DNA from: Muraenolepis orangiensis
Lineage: Eukaryota; Chordata; Actinopteri; Gadiformes; Muraenolepididae
Direction: 5' to 3'
NCBI GenBank assembly: GCA_027704905.1
Contig: CM051001.1
Location: forward strand, 28,137,066-28,201,065
Length of the DNA: 64,000 nt
The position numbers and the translations under genes are program-made. Below, one piece after another: positions 1 through 12,891 of the stretch; the stretch's first letter is position 1; the number at the start of each line of letters is the position of its first letter. The notes below the pieces were generated by a model. The model was not told the origin of the DNA. It searched no databases and worked only from the letters and a program-made list of their open reading frames with translations.

Positions 1-56
1 TGCTGCTGCACTACTGGCACTTTGAAATGGTTTTAGCACAATATAACACATATTAC

Positions 57-227
57 CCATCAATCACTTTATTGTTCTTTTAATGTTCATTTTTGTATTT
101 TATTGTGTATAGTATTCTTATAGTATTGTGTTCTAGAATTCCACACTGCGGGAGGGAATGGGGAGTAAGCATTCCAATGCACTTGTTGCAAATGGAAAAA
201 AATACAATTCTTGAATCTTGAATCTTT
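57..227 (+). mobile_element. Truncated non-LTR retrotransposon 3' end
   Basis: A module with GGGAGGGAATGGGGAGTAAG followed by CTTGTTGCAAATGGA recurs at about 21236-21377 (+) and, in reverse, within 41969-42060. This copy ends in two tandem TTGAATC units, a 3'-tail pattern of LINE insertions. No coding sequence remains. Confidence 0.55.
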
Positions 228-230
228 GCC

Positions 231-330
231 AGAATCAGAATCAGAAAGCCTTTATTGTCATCGTCCAACGAGTACAACGACATTGTCTAGCAATCCTCAC
301 GTCCACTCTTGCAAAGAGCAATTTCAAAAC
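231..330 (-). mobile_element. LINE-type 3' tail fragment (minus orientation)
   Basis: Tandem AATCAGA units followed by AAAGCCTTTATTGTCATCGT look like the reversed 3' end of a non-LTR element. The TTATTGTCAT core recurs near 3223, 47693 and 63251. It is short and 5'-truncated. Confidence 0.4.
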
Positions 331-593
331 ATATGAATTATTAAAATAAACTAAACTAAACTAATATTATATACATACAAAAAGGTGCAGTGTGATGTAA
401 CATGAAAACAGTTGCTGTTTGTTTGTTTGTTTGGAGTAGAAAGTGATGGTGTTTGAGCTTGTTTTGTTCATATTTAGACTGATTAGGTGATGAGGTTGTT
501 TCGTTAATTCAAGACTCGACTCATTCACACACACACACGCACGCACACGCACACACACGCACGCGCGCACACCTCCCCCCTCCAGCCTCCACC

Positions 594-603
594 GCGCATG
601 CGC
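594..603. promoter_or_regulatory. NRF1-type palindromic site GCGCATGCGC
   Basis: The 10-bp perfect palindrome GCGCATGCGC matches the consensus bound by nuclear respiratory factor 1, which is common in CpG-island promoters near the transcription start. Its position at the head of the CpG-rich block supports a promoter here. Binding itself is inferred. Confidence 0.5.
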
Positions 604-758
604 TGTACCGCTCCGTGTGAAGCGGCTGCTTCGGCCTCGTTCGGGACCGGCCGTACATTTTCGCCTCTTTGTGTTACCGACTGTGGATTTAACTCGGATT
701 CGAACCAACATCCAGCGGGCTGTACCGTACCCCCCCACCCTGCCCCGACCCAAAACAG
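604..758 (+). other. pcgf3: Candidate non-coding exon 1 of pcgf3 (5' end uncertain)
   Basis: CpG-rich sequence ends at AAACAG followed by GTTAGT, a plausible splice donor at 759. The left limit is a guess placed just after the NRF1-type site; the real start could lie anywhere in about 560-680. Splicing to the acceptor at 12765 would create an intron of about 12 kb. No cDNA evidence is available. Confidence 0.35.
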
Positions 759-1139
759 GTTAGTCGCCTTAACTCGACGCGGTGTGTGTGTTCTGCCTGT
801 TCTAAAACGAGGTTATTTAACGGCAAGTTGGTGGTTCATTGTTCCTGTGGGTTGTTTTTTAGCGTGTGTTTTTGGGTGGTGTTGGGTGGTGTTGGGTAGG
901 TAGGTGGTGGTGGTGTATGGCGGAGACGGGGCCCTGCAGCCGCACACCGGGATCCCTGCTCGGGTTGGGGGGCTGGGGGCTCTGGGGGGGGGCTTTGTTA
1001 CCGGAGCCCCGTGATCCACGAGGCTCCGTGGTCGGTACCGACCAGAGGACCGACCGGTTCGCCTCGCTGTCCGCCTGCCTGTCTGCCTGCCTGTCCGTCT
1101 GTCTGTCATACATAACACGTCTTGTTCTTCTTCTGGGGG

Positions 1140-1290
1140 GGGCGACACGGCGTCTCTCTCTTTCTCTCTCTCTCTTTTCAGTCGTCTGGAAGGTTCTTAT
1201 GAGAGAGAGAGAGAGAAGCCAGGGGGAAGAGAGAGAAGCAATGGGGGGGAGAGAGAGGGAGAGAAGCAAGGGGAGAGAGAGAGACCACGG
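1140..1290. repeat. CT-rich tract followed by GA-rich tract
   Basis: A (CT)n run at about 1152-1176 is followed after 20 bases by GAGA-rich sequence to 1285, forming an imperfect inverted repeat of simple sequence in intron 1. The rest of 760-2535 holds GT and C-homopolymer runs and no recognisable gene. Confidence 0.6.
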
Positions 1291-2532
1291 TCCACCATTA
1301 CCATAACCCCATTCTCCTGGCGTTCAAAGTTCAGGGGCTTGCCTACGGGCCGGGGGGGGGGTCTATGGTCGAGAGGTGGGGAGGACCCCAAAGTTGGTGC
1401 ATGTCGCCCTTCGGCAGACTGCAGGGGGGGGGGGGCCGTGACACACAGCAGTCATCCAGGGGGAATGTAGACAACACGGCCAGCCCAACAAGTCTGTTCC
1501 GCTTTGTTGCATGTTTTTGTTGCGTTGACAGTGTGTGTGTGTGTGTGTGTGTGTCTTAGTCTTGGATGAGGCGTAGGACAACCAGATCAAGTGTGTTAAA
1601 GATGCATGAGAGGGAGGATCCGCAGTCAGATGTTGCACAACACAGTGAAGCGTCAACTTGCATGGCTGCAGACCCTGCTCGCTTCTGGAAGAGGCTCGCA
1701 ACTTTTGTGTGTGTGTGTGTGTGTACCTGGCTGCCGTCTGCAGACTTAAAGGAGCACTTAAAGGGCAACTCGGGGGAATTCATATGCGTGTACGTCTCTG
1801 CCAAATTGATTAAACATCACACACACTCCCAGGGACAGCACACTGTCAGGTAAACTGAAACATCGACTACGACGACTCTTGACTAAACGTGAGGCAATGT
1901 TTATGTGTGTGTCCACGTCTCCGTTTAAGTCCTCTGCGGACTGTATCTCGTTGTCTCGTGGTCCCCTGGACTGTATTGAATGAGATGTACAGATATGCTC
2001 GTCGCTTGGCCATCCTCTCTTGTGTTATGAAGTGTGTCGTTAGGCGTGAAGTCTGTGGCCACGTGATGCACGTTTGTTCATGCATGTTTGTTCAACAGAG
2101 GAGTGGAACTGAAATTATGCCAAAGGAAGACTGAGTTCCCCCCCCCCCCCCCATCTCTCTCTAAGTGTCTTTAGTAACGTGTGTGTTCCCTTCACAAGCC
2201 TGAATTTAAGTCCATAGACTCATGTCTTTGTAGGCCATCATTTAACGTCCGTGAAGTACCTATTGGTAACCAGTTCAGTCTGGCTGAGAAAAATCCATTG
2301 AAATACCACCGTGGATGTTGGTTTACCGATAAGTTGATAAGTACCGATCAGTAACATGATGTGTTTCTGGGGTCAGAAGGGCCAGTGTGGACACCACACT
2401 GGCCGGTAAACTCTGAAAACGCCAGTGGTGACATTTAACTACCTCAGATCATTTGATAACACTATACCGTTATGGAAGTAGGCTATATCTAGACAATTGT
2501 ATTCTACTTTATTGACTGAATGGAGATTGATC

Positions 2533-2819
<287 letters not shown>

Positions 2820-3149
2820 GTCACTCACACAAGAGGAAGTTGTTTTTTCAGACGTTTCACAAGTTTCCATCAACGGCCCTAAACCCCCCCCCCCCCCCCC
2901 CCTCTTTTGTTTTTTGGTGCAGTGAAAAATGCACGTCCTTCAAATCAGTGTTAAACTTTAACTTTCGATTTGTTTTCTGGTGCCTCAAAGTGGAAACTGA
3001 GACTTTATTTATCCTCGCGCTTTTTCATACAAATAGGTTGCAGATGGAGGCAACAGCCTTTTGAACAAATACACACACACACATACACACACACTACAAC
3101 TCGGACTGTAACCTTACAATTTGAATATTGTCTTGTACTTCGGTAATGT

Positions 3150-3279
3150 AATGTTCAAAGTATCTTTATTGTCCCTCACAGGGAAATTGGGTCGCAGCCA
3201 GGATATTAGATTGATTAGATTCAAATGTATTGTCATTGTACAGTACAAGATAGAAGATAATAACGAAGATAATAACAAT

Positions 3280-3313
<34 letters not shown>

Positions 3314-3930
3314 ATCTATATCTATATCTATATCTATATATCTATATCTCATACAAGAATCACACACCTAGACACTGACGGACACAACACAAACAGCAGG
3401 ACACTGTAAGCAGAATGATTTTAAGTATAGGAGTTAATTACAATCTCAATTTCTAACAATTGATAGGGTTATCTTACAATTGAAGCACCGGGACAAAGGA
3501 AACCACCTATATCTTTGTCCTCATAACAACAGATGCCTCTCAACCGACCACCTGGTGGGGTAACCCTTCAAACTTAGTCTGGAGAGATCTTGTCACTCCA
3601 GAAGGGAAGAACATCGACATCGGCCTGAATGTTATAATATTTACTATATTAGAAAGGTCGCTAAGCCGGGCGGGTTTGTCTCCTCCCCGAAACCTTCCTA
3701 GCAACTTCGATGTGAAGCCTGTTTTTATTGGCCAGAGTCGAATTACCATACAGAGCAATAATGCAGAACGATTCAAGAAAGCTTTTACAAAAGAGATCCT
3801 CCTCCTCACAGAGATGTTATGAGAGCACATTTTCCTCAGGAAAAGTCACGGACCTTTTTATGCCATGAGATTCCAAAACGACCCCCAGGTATTTGTAGTT
3901 GTCCACCAGCTCACCTTCGATGCTGGTTAG
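3150..3930 (-). pseudogene. Decayed LINE (C-terminal ORF2 region and 3' tails), minus strand
   Basis: Reading the minus strand from about 3930, the pieces GELVDNYKYLGVV, ALYGNSTLANKNRLH and SFVP resemble the C-terminal part of fish non-LTR ORF2 proteins, broken by frameshifts and stops. Towards 3150 lie two AT-rich 3'-tail modules: CTTTATTGTCCCTCACAGGG, and ATTAGATTCAAATGTATTGT at about 3215. An (AT)n expansion at 3282-3350 interrupts the tail. Confidence 0.55.
3282..3350. repeat. (TA)n / (TATC)n microsatellite
   Basis: About 28 bp of TA followed by imperfect TATCTA units inside the LINE tail region. Confidence 0.9.
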
Positions 3931-4069
3931 TACAGGATTATTGAGTCTATATTAACAGCACAGTATAATAATTGATCATTATTAAGGATAGTAATAACAA
4001 TTGACCATGCGGGATGTATTTGTGACTCCTGTATCATCAAATACAAGCAAATTGTATTCTAGATACCCA

Positions 4070-4178
4070 TTATTAGTATTTTGAGTCATCTGATCGGCTC
4101 TTCGATCTGCCTTTTTGAGAGCTCCGATCGATCGGTTTAGAGTTAATATCGGCCGATCAATCGGAGCATCCCTACACA
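4070..4178 (-). mobile_element. Fragment of a hAT-like DNA transposon end
   Basis: Read on the minus strand this ends with TAGGGATGCTCCGATTGATC followed by GATCGG repeats, resembling hAT-type termini common in fish. The other end is not visible. From 4180 to 5000 I see no recognisable feature beyond an anonymous CpG-rich open frame on the minus strand at 4620-4913. Confidence 0.35.
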
Positions 4179-5015
4179 ATATAGTACAGACAGGTACCCC
4201 ACTAAGATCTCTGGAGTCCATCAGTCCTATTCACTTACAGCAGCTGGTGTTTACTATTGTTTACAACCATGATGGAACCAAGATGGCCACTGGAAGAAGA
4301 CCCACTCTGAAGTAGTTTGCCGCTAGCTACCATACTGGGGCGGGTCGTGGGTCTCCAGTCAGCGCTGCTGGTAAATGTAGTCCATTGAAGCAACGACTAC
4401 ATCAGTGTGTGCTATGTTGGCCGAGCCCACAGCAACCTCCATTTACCAGGAAGCCGTGTGAGCTTCTGATGTAGACATGAATATATGATTTAATTAATCT
4501 GGGCAGCAAGAGAGCGGTTGCCATGTATTCAGTACAAATGTGTTGTGAGAAAAAAAGCTTGTTTAACGGTGCTGTGTGTCACCACCCTAGCCTGTAGCTG
4601 TTACTCTGTTGGCCACCACCTAGCGTGAGGTGACACACCTGCGTCCACGTGAGGAGTAAAACCTTCTTCCGTAGTAACACGCGGCCTCTCTCAGGGTCGG
4701 CGACGGCATCCAAAGACAACGGCCCACTCTGAAGTCCATGGCAGCGGTATGATTCACTTTCTGTTGGCGTCGGAGGGCAAGTGGACCAAAGTCAGCTCTC
4801 AGCAGCTCAGGTTCTGGATGGTCAGCGCCGGTCGCGTGTGGCGCGGCTAACACAGCCTCCGCGCCTCTCCGATGCATTTCTTCGGCCGTATATTCTGGCT
4901 CCAAGTCGGCCAAAATGTATCTGAGTCCTTAACATCCTCTGCCTTTTCACGGTTGTAATCGTAGCTAGTTTGCAATACAAGCAAAGAGAACAAGAATGTT
5001 ATGTTTCGGAGCTGC

Positions 5016-5180
5016 CTCTGGACCACAGCCCCTGGCTACCTTCGACCTTATAGACCCCCCCCCCCCCCCCCTGGTTACCTTCGACCTTATAGACCCCCCC
5101 CCCTGGCTACCTTCGACCTTATAGACCACCCCCCCCCCCTGGTTACCTTCGACCATCTAGTCCACAACCCCTGGCTACCT
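5016..5180. repeat. Minisatellite, CCCCTGGCTACCTTCGACC unit
   Basis: Four to five diverged copies of a roughly 40-bp unit joined by variable C-homopolymers of 8 to 19 bases. Between 5200 and 5690 there is unremarkable AT-rich intron sequence. Confidence 0.8.
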
Positions 5181-5696
5181 TCAACCACGAGGCAGGGAAC
5201 TCTGAGTATAATCATCATATTGTGATAAAGCCTCATATCCGTAGCACCAGAAACATTGGTTGGTGTACATCATCATTCATAACCATAATAATAACTTGAC
5301 TGCCCTCAGACGGAGAGGTGCTGAGATAGGAGATGTTGGTCTTTTAGTGGTCCAGCTGGTGGTCCAAGTTATTATAAAGGAACTATTTTTCAAGTGGTCC
5401 CACTTGTCCCCCGCTGCGTGTGGATAAGTGAAAATCAATGAAGTTATAAACACATTGCCTAGTTAAGATGGGGTGTGTAGAAGCCTAGACTTTTGTGTTT
5501 TTCTATATAATATAAAAATATCATTCAATGCAAACTATTGAAAATAGAAACAATTAAAACATCAATATAATGGATCACTATCAAGGCGTAACTCAATACG
5601 ACGGCTTAAGACAAATATACTTTCTTAATGTCAATAATATCAAGAAGAACTTTAAGGAATGATCTAAGTAGAAAGATACACACAAGTGTCTCTCTC

Positions 5697-5698
<2 letters not shown>

Positions 5699-5775
<77 letters not shown>
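5699..5775. repeat. (TCTG)n microsatellite
   Basis: About 19 tetranucleotide units, followed by a (GCTC)n fragment. A (CA) block (5862-5883) and a (TG) block (5899-5921) follow nearby, forming a small inverted pair. Confidence 0.95.
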
Positions 5776-5921
5776 CGCTCGCTCGTCTGGTGATTTAAGG
5801 TGACGTGACCTCTGATGACCTTGTGTAAAAGAGAGACAAATGTGTAGGGGGAAGACGACCCACACACACACACACACACACACCCACCTCCAGGGACATG
5901 TGTGTGTGTGTGTGTGTGTGT

Positions 5922-6686
5922 AAGGAGGTGCTGTCTTTCTTCCATGTTCATTTCTATGGCTGATATATCTGTTAGTTATGATAACATTCAGATAAGATGA
6001 TGAACATTTGTGTGTCCCGGCAGAACAGTACAGCAACGAGTACATGGAGAACGTTTATCTCCGTGTGTGAGCGTGTGTGAGCGTGTGGCGTTGGACCAGG
6101 GTCCTTACCTTAGGATCCCCTGAGGCACCCGCGTGCCTTCACAACCTCCTGTTCTAATGATGGCCATTGTAAACGTAGCTTTTTAAAAAGGTAATAGAGG
6201 AAGAGGAGGTAGAGGAAGAGGGGCGCCAGTGATGGCAGAATGATGATGATGATGATGCTGATGACGATAGTGAGGGTTGTAGTGGGTGAGTGACCTGGCG
6301 ATTGGGGGGGGGGGGCGGTTAAAGACGTCTAAAGTGACTTACGGGAAGGGGGGGGGGAAACGTAGACCAACAAGGTGGTGGAAGAAGTGTCGCCGCCGCC
6401 ACTACAGCCCCGGTCTCCGGTCGGCTCAGCCTGGCCACCGCGTGGAAGTGCCCTTGAGCAGCGTCACCAAGCGGCCCTCGGCGGCGACAACCGGAGACAA
6501 CTCTTGACGGTGTAAATCAAATGAACCCAGGCCCAAAGTAAAGAGCAGAACCGTCAGCGGGAGAGACCTAACCTCAAACCTTCTCCCTCGTCGCCATAGC
6601 TACTAAACCACTCCTCCCAGTTTGAGATGGAATTCAATTCATTTCCTTGACTTTATTATCCTCGTTAGGCCCGGAACCATCTCTCG

Positions 6687-6689
<3 letters not shown>
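5922..6689. other. Intron 1 sequence without recognised feature
   Basis: Mixed sequence with a short (GATGAT)n run near 6240 and G-homopolymers near 6305 and 6347. CpG content rises at 6380-6510, but I could support neither an exon nor a conserved protein. Confidence 0.5.
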
Positions 6690-6775
<86 letters not shown>

Positions 6776-6792
6776 CTCTCTCTCTCTCTCCC
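6690..6792. repeat. (CT)n microsatellite
   Basis: About 100 bp of CT with isolated CG interruptions. Confidence 0.95.
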
Positions 6793-7193
6793 CCCCAGCC
6801 TGCATGAACCTACATCTGAACCTGAACTCTGCGTTGGCCTAGTTCGTCCTAGTACTCTCATTACAGTAATATATATCCTCTAATGAGATAATACAAGATG
6901 TATTAACTGGCACTCAAGTGCCCCAGGTTATACCACCTGCTGTGAGGCTGATTAGTGATCTACGAGACCTGTCGACATCTATCCACCGGTGACATCACAC
7001 ATGGGAGCGGCTGGATGTTAAACGGGCCGCATTTATTTTCCCTTTTTTCCCCCCCCTAACCACTCCAAGCGCTTCAAGCACAAGTCGAGCCGCAACACTC
7101 GGTCCATTCATACACCCACGGCGGAGTCGCCCATGCAAGGAGACGGGGTCAGGTCAGGTCAGGCCTCGCTCAGGGGACACCTCGACACTCGGC

Positions 7194-7252
7194 GAGGAGG
7201 AGGAGGAGGAGGAGGAGGAGGAGGAGGTAGTAGTAGTAGAAGAGGAGGAGGG
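7194..7252. repeat. (GAG)n / (TAG)n trinucleotide tract
   Basis: GGAGGAGGA repeats pass into TAGTAGTAG and back to purine triplets, directly abutting the B-box end of a SINE head. This may be an expanded SINE-associated tail. Confidence 0.85.
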
Positions 7253-7327
7253 GGATCGAACCGGGGAACCTTCCGGTCTTGTCAGACAACCCAACTCCTC
7301 TACCTCCTGAGCCGCTGCGACCGCCCC
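7253..7327 (-). mobile_element. tRNA-derived SINE head (minus strand)
   Basis: On the minus strand a GCGGCTCAGGAGGTAGAG A-box-like segment is followed about 40 bases later by GGTTCGATCC, a perfect pol III B box. The layout and sequence match the tRNA-related heads of fish SINEs. No full tRNA fold or CCA is present, so it is not called a tRNA gene. Confidence 0.65.
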
Positions 7328-7840
7328 ACCGTCTTACCCAGACAGACGCAGGAGGGACAGGTCGGAACCCGGAGAGAGCTGGGTGGTGACGGTACACAGG
7401 ACAATACCTCTTGTTTTGGTTGTTGAAGTGCGTGTGATAATGGTGTCAACAGCTTCCCCCCCGCCCCCCCACTGAAGTTCACTGTCTGTGGTGTCTTCTA
7501 TAAGCGGATTGTTTTTAAGGCGTATAGACGTATAATTATGTGTGCTACACACATTCACCAGCATTCTGTAATTAAAAAATAAGTTATGGGGTGTGCACCT
7601 CTTAAAGTAGTCATCCGTCCGACGGACAGACCCTCTCACCTGGGGGGTGAGACTCTATCGGTCCTCTTAATTGATCTCCAGAGAGCCGTCAACTCGGACA
7701 AAATATGGCAGGAAGCGATTCCTCTGTCATTATGGCTCGCCAAAATAAAAGTCCAGAGGTCCACTGAAAGGTGAAGATGCTGACACTGGCAGTTGACGGC
7801 AAACATTCTCGTATATATATATATATTGCTCTGTAAAATA

Positions 7841-9050
<1,210 letters not shown>

Positions 9051-9057
9051 GCTATGT

Positions 9058-9480
9058 AGGGACACCTACAGAGGGGAACCCTACAGAGGGACACCTATAG
9101 AGGGACACCTACAGAGGAGAACCTACAGAGGGACACCTACAGAGGGGAACCTACAGAGGGACACCTACAGAGGGGAACCTACAGAGGGACACCTACAGAG
9201 GGGACACCTACAGAGGGACACCTACAGAGGAAGCTACAGAGGAGAACCTACAGAGGGACACCTACAGAGGGAACCTACAGAGGAAGCTACAGAGGAGAAC
9301 CTACAGAGGAGAACCTACAGAGGGACACTGACAGAGGGGCACTGACAGAGGGGCACTGACGGAGGAGCACTGACGGAGGGACACTGACGGAGGAGCACAG
9401 ACCGGGGAGCACAGACCGGGGAGCACAGACCGAGAGCACTGACAGAGGAGCACAGCTGAAGGAACACAGCGGAAGGAACT
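9058..9480. repeat. Minisatellite, GGGACACCTACAGAG units
   Basis: More than 20 variable units of about 15-21 bp. The consensus drifts from left (CCTACAGAGGGGAA) to right (CACTGACGGAGGAG, then CACAGACCGGGGAG), showing successive waves of local duplication. Confidence 0.92.
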
Positions 9481-10340
9481 TCTGGCTTTCTTTAGAGAAA
9501 TCTTTTCAGAGGAGGATGACTGGACGGTTAACTAGCATACAGATGGAGATTAATAACACACTTTTACTTTGAGGTCCCTTGTATGTCTGTTCTGTCTGTT
9601 CTGTAGCAGCTGACTGATTAGAAAGAGTTCAGATTCAGTCTACTAATCTCTGGCAGCCCTTGCAGTAGTACCCAGTTCCTCACAAATCACTCACTTGTAC
9701 AACACAAGCACTGTCGATGGATATTCCAATTCAGAATGTATGTTTCCATTATTCTTGGCCTCAGTTGGGAAGCCGCTTTGAATAGAACAACCGTGCGTTG
9801 AGGAAACAACCACGCTAGTCTGCTTTCGGGATGGAACAGAATTCACACGCCATCATACGCATCATCTCAGGAAACACACCACATGTACTCTCGGAGCTCT
9901 CAAAGTCTGACCGGACCGCCGCATTCTAATGTTTTTTATGTGACCATTAAAGGACCACTAAGTGTCTGGTTCTGATGGCTGTGCTGTGGAGGCCAACCCT
10001 AACCCCTGGCCTTCTGCAGAGAACATGGGGTGCATTACGAGCCCAGTCGCTCTGTAGTGCAGCTGCCTTCTCATCTCCAGATGTTGCACCCGCTGTTCTA
10101 ATATGGAGTAAGCTAGCGACGCACGAGATCTTCAGAAGAGAAGCAGCTTTTGCCCGCACCCATAAAGCAATTTAGAAGGTTGTGATGATCGGCCAAGATC
10201 TTCAATATGGTTTAGCAGAGGCCATAGATTTCCCCCTGTGGTTACATACAAGACACACGCCTTTAACTTTGAAAGAGCAATTCAATTGCTTAACTCCACT
10301 ATCAATCTTAGAGCTACTGCAGAAAGAAATAGAATAATGT
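9481..10340. other. Intron 1 sequence, no feature recognised
   Basis: No long repeat and no convincing exon. The open frames here (for example 9947-10159 minus) show no protein family I recognise. Confidence 0.5.
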
Positions 10341-10344
10341 TCAA

Positions 10345-10790
10345 CTGTGGAGTGGGACTGGTTGAAGCAGCCTCACCTGGCCCCAGTCAGACTGATTAGA
10401 GTCTGGTTGAAGCAGCCTCACCTGGCCCCAGTCAGACTGATTAGAGTCTGGTTGAAGCAGCCTCACCTGGCCCCAGTCAGACTGATTAGAGTCTGGTTGA
10501 AGCAGCCTCACCTGGCCCCAGTCAGACTGATTAGAGTCTGGTTGAAGCAGCCTCACCTGGCCCCAGTCAGACTGATTAGAGTCTGGTTGAAGCAGCCTAA
10601 CCTGGCCCCAGTCAGACTGATTAGAGTCTGGGGCTGGTGAGGCTAGACACCTGTGGTTCTTGGTAATCAAGGCCCACAGGTAAAACCAGCCACCACCACA
10701 CTCGACTACAAACTCCACAATAAACCGGTTTCCTCATCACCGGTTTCCTGTGTCCTCGGGAAGAAGCCATTTCAATGGCTTTTGGCAGCA
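10345..10790 (+). repeat. Dispersed repeat copy 1 with a 45-bp tandem array
   Basis: Six near-identical 45-bp units (GTCTGGTTGAAGCAGCCTCA...) at about 10356-10625, followed by a non-tandem tail containing TGGTAATCAAGGCCCACAGG and ending near AGAAGCCATTTCA. The same unit, tail and order recur at 32463-32825, so this is a dispersed family whose head is amplified locally. Period 45 is divisible by three, so both strands appear open; no protein is implied. Confidence 0.88.
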
Positions 10791-11206
10791 TCCACTGCTA
10801 CAACAATATACTTATTATGCAAATGAAGCAGTAAGTACACGCGTGTTTGTGTTGTGGAACAAACAGTCTATAGTCTAGTGGAGTTCTCTTGGACAACCTT
10901 CCCCCAGCCGTTGAGTTGTTGAGAACGCTTCTTTGGAAATATGTATGAATTCAAAAAAAAAGAAAAGAAACCGATGACTCTTTACTTTTCCTTCCCCTAT
11001 TGATTGTGATTTAGCACACACACGGTGAACCTAGTTGTAAGCGAGACAGAGTGAAGGCCCCTGGCCAGAGAGATGAAGGCAGCGTATCTCCTCCTAGAGC
11101 CACGATGGGCTCCTCTTCAGCTCCAGTGCAGCACTCGTCTTCATTATCTTCTACAACTGTGTTCTCTGTGCTTGTTCTCCATGTGCGGAGCTCAGAGGTC
11201 AAACAG

Positions 11207-11239
<33 letters not shown>

Positions 11240-11810
11240 TGTCTGTGGCTATATGCCTGCCTGCCTGCAAGTCTGTCTCTCTGTGTGTCTGTCTGTCTGT
11301 CTCTCACTATACATTGTACACTGTACCTTATACATGTGACAAATCAACCAAATCTGAAGTCTGTCTGTCTCTCTCTGTCTCTCTCGCTGTGTCTCTGTCT
11401 CTCTCTCTTTCTCTCTCGGTCTGTCTGTCGGTCTCTCTCTGTCTGTCTGTCTGTCTTTCTGTGAGTGATGTCATCCCACGTTGTCGCTGCCCCTCCCCGT
11501 CCTCATTGTTTGTCCGTCCAAACGAGAACATCAGGGTCTCATCTTCTCTCTTCTTCCGTTCCAATCAGTTTTAACCTGCGTTCATAAAACAGGATGCGGG
11601 TCACATTTCAGCTTCACTGCGTCGGTTGGGAACCGAACCCCCGGGTCTTTAAACTCCCCGGGACGTCAGCATTAGTCTCCCCTCGTCCCGGGAACGACTG
11701 GCTGAGCGTCACAGCAGGCAGCTCAGAGAGACCAGACGCTCCATGGGCAGGATAATGGCATCTCTCGTCTCTGCTCTCTGACTGGCTGTCGTGCCGCCGG
11801 TGTCCTTAAA
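10791..11810. other. Intron 1 sequence with short GT and CTGT runs
   Basis: (TG)n at 11209-11238 and (CTGT)/(CT) tracts at 11240-11465 form simple sequence. From 11466 to 11810 the DNA is of mixed composition and I identify nothing in it. Confidence 0.5.
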
Positions 11811-11813
11811 GTC

Positions 11814-11999
<186 letters not shown>

Positions 12000-12293
12000 C
12001 TCATTTTACAGTCTGGTAGACAGGCTGACCCTGGCTGACACCTCACTGTGTGTGTGTGTGTTCATACCAGTGTGTGCGTGTTCATACCAGTGCGTGTTCA
12101 TACCCGTGTGTGTGCATGTGTGTGTGTGTGCATGCCCTGTGTGTCATCGTGTGTGTGGTCATACCTCTGTGTGTGTGTCTGTGTGCATTCCCTTGTGTGT
12201 GTTCATACCTGTGTTTGTGTGTGGTCATACCTGTGTGCGCGTGTGCGTGTGCGCGTGCCCTTGTGTGTGTTCTTGTCTGAGCGAGACAATGTA

Positions 12294-12467
<174 letters not shown>

Positions 12468-12700
12468 CTTGTCTGAGCGAGACAATGTAAGAGTCTGTGG
12501 GTACCCCTATCCATGTGTGAGTGAGAGACACTAGTGTTATTTCTCTGTCCCCATGATTACATCACGCCCAGAGAGGCTGTCTGAGCACGGAACTCCGCAA
12601 GCCGTGGATTCTTCACACTAACACACAACACTTCCACCAACACCAGAACTCCACAACCATGACAGAGGAACAGAGCTGCTCTTAGTTAATCACACGCTCT

Positions 12701-12702
<2 letters not shown>

Positions 12703-12762
<60 letters not shown>
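12703..12762. repeat. (CT)n microsatellite serving as the exon 2 pyrimidine tract
   Basis: About 60 bp of CT running directly into the CCAG acceptor of exon 2. Confidence 0.93.
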
Positions 12763-12764
<2 letters not shown>

Positions 12765-12771
12765 GGTGCCC

Positions 12772-12792
12772 ATGAAGGGTTCTCCACGATGA
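12772..12792 (+). CDS. Short upstream ORF in exon 2 (6 codons)
   Basis: ATG AAG GGT TCT CCA CGA TGA lies at the start of the inferred 5' exon. If the exon is in the 5' leader, ribosomes meet this ATG before either pcgf3 start, so it could lower translation of the main frame. Translation is not shown by the sequence alone. Confidence 0.3.
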   Translation: MKGSPR

Positions 12793-12876
12793 GAAGTTAG
12801 CGGTTAGCGACGTTAGCCACGTCAGCAGCGCATCGCCACAGGATCGCGTGGTCGCCACGCCAACCGTAGTGTCCAC

Positions 12877-12891
12877 ATGGCGTCGCTAGGG
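12877..12891 (+). CDS. pcgf3: Possible N-terminal extension of PCGF3 (alternative start)
   Basis: ATG GCG TCG CTA GGG ends exactly at the exon 2 donor. Exon 3 continues in the same frame with AAC CCT GAC before the canonical ATG at 13664, so a start here adds MASLGNPD to the protein, giving 248 aa. Context is C at -3 and G at +4; the canonical ATG has G at -3 and C at +4. Neither is an ideal Kozak site, so both starts could be used. I remember the family as starting at MLTRKIK. Confidence 0.4.

Larger units (their letters stand above)
540..1070 (+). promoter_or_regulatory. pcgf3: CpG-rich promoter region, probably of pcgf3
   Basis: CpG dinucleotides are dense at about 590-720 and again at about 920-1070, in contrast to the AT-rich and microsatellite DNA around them. 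The region lies upstream of the recognised + strand gene, contains an NRF1-type palindrome, and is followed by a good splice donor at 759. No TATA box is obvious, which fits a CpG-island housekeeping promoter. Assignment to pcgf3 is an inference from position, orientation and the absence of any other gene. Confidence 0.55.
12766..12891 (+). other. pcgf3: 5' exon 2 of pcgf3
   Basis: A (CT)n pyrimidine tract ends in CCAG at 12762-12765 and a strong donor, G|GTAAGT, follows at 12892, defining a 126-nt exon 763 bp upstream of the first coding exon. It is CpG-rich and repeat-free, unlike its surroundings. It contains a 6-codon upstream ORF (12772-12792) and, near its end, an ATG at 12877 in frame with the main protein across the splice. 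Confidence 0.65.

Noticed and set aside
598..758. Upstream ATG at 598 opening a frame through candidate exon 1
   Set aside because: It sits inside the NRF1-type site, so probably before transcription starts. If spliced to exon 2 the frame stops within three codons.
4620..4913. 97-codon CpG-rich open frame on the minus strand (MADLEPEYTAEEMHRR...)
   Set aside because: Composition is gene-like, but I recognise no family, no supported splice sites and no neighbouring exon. It could be a transposon or gene fragment; a protein search would decide.
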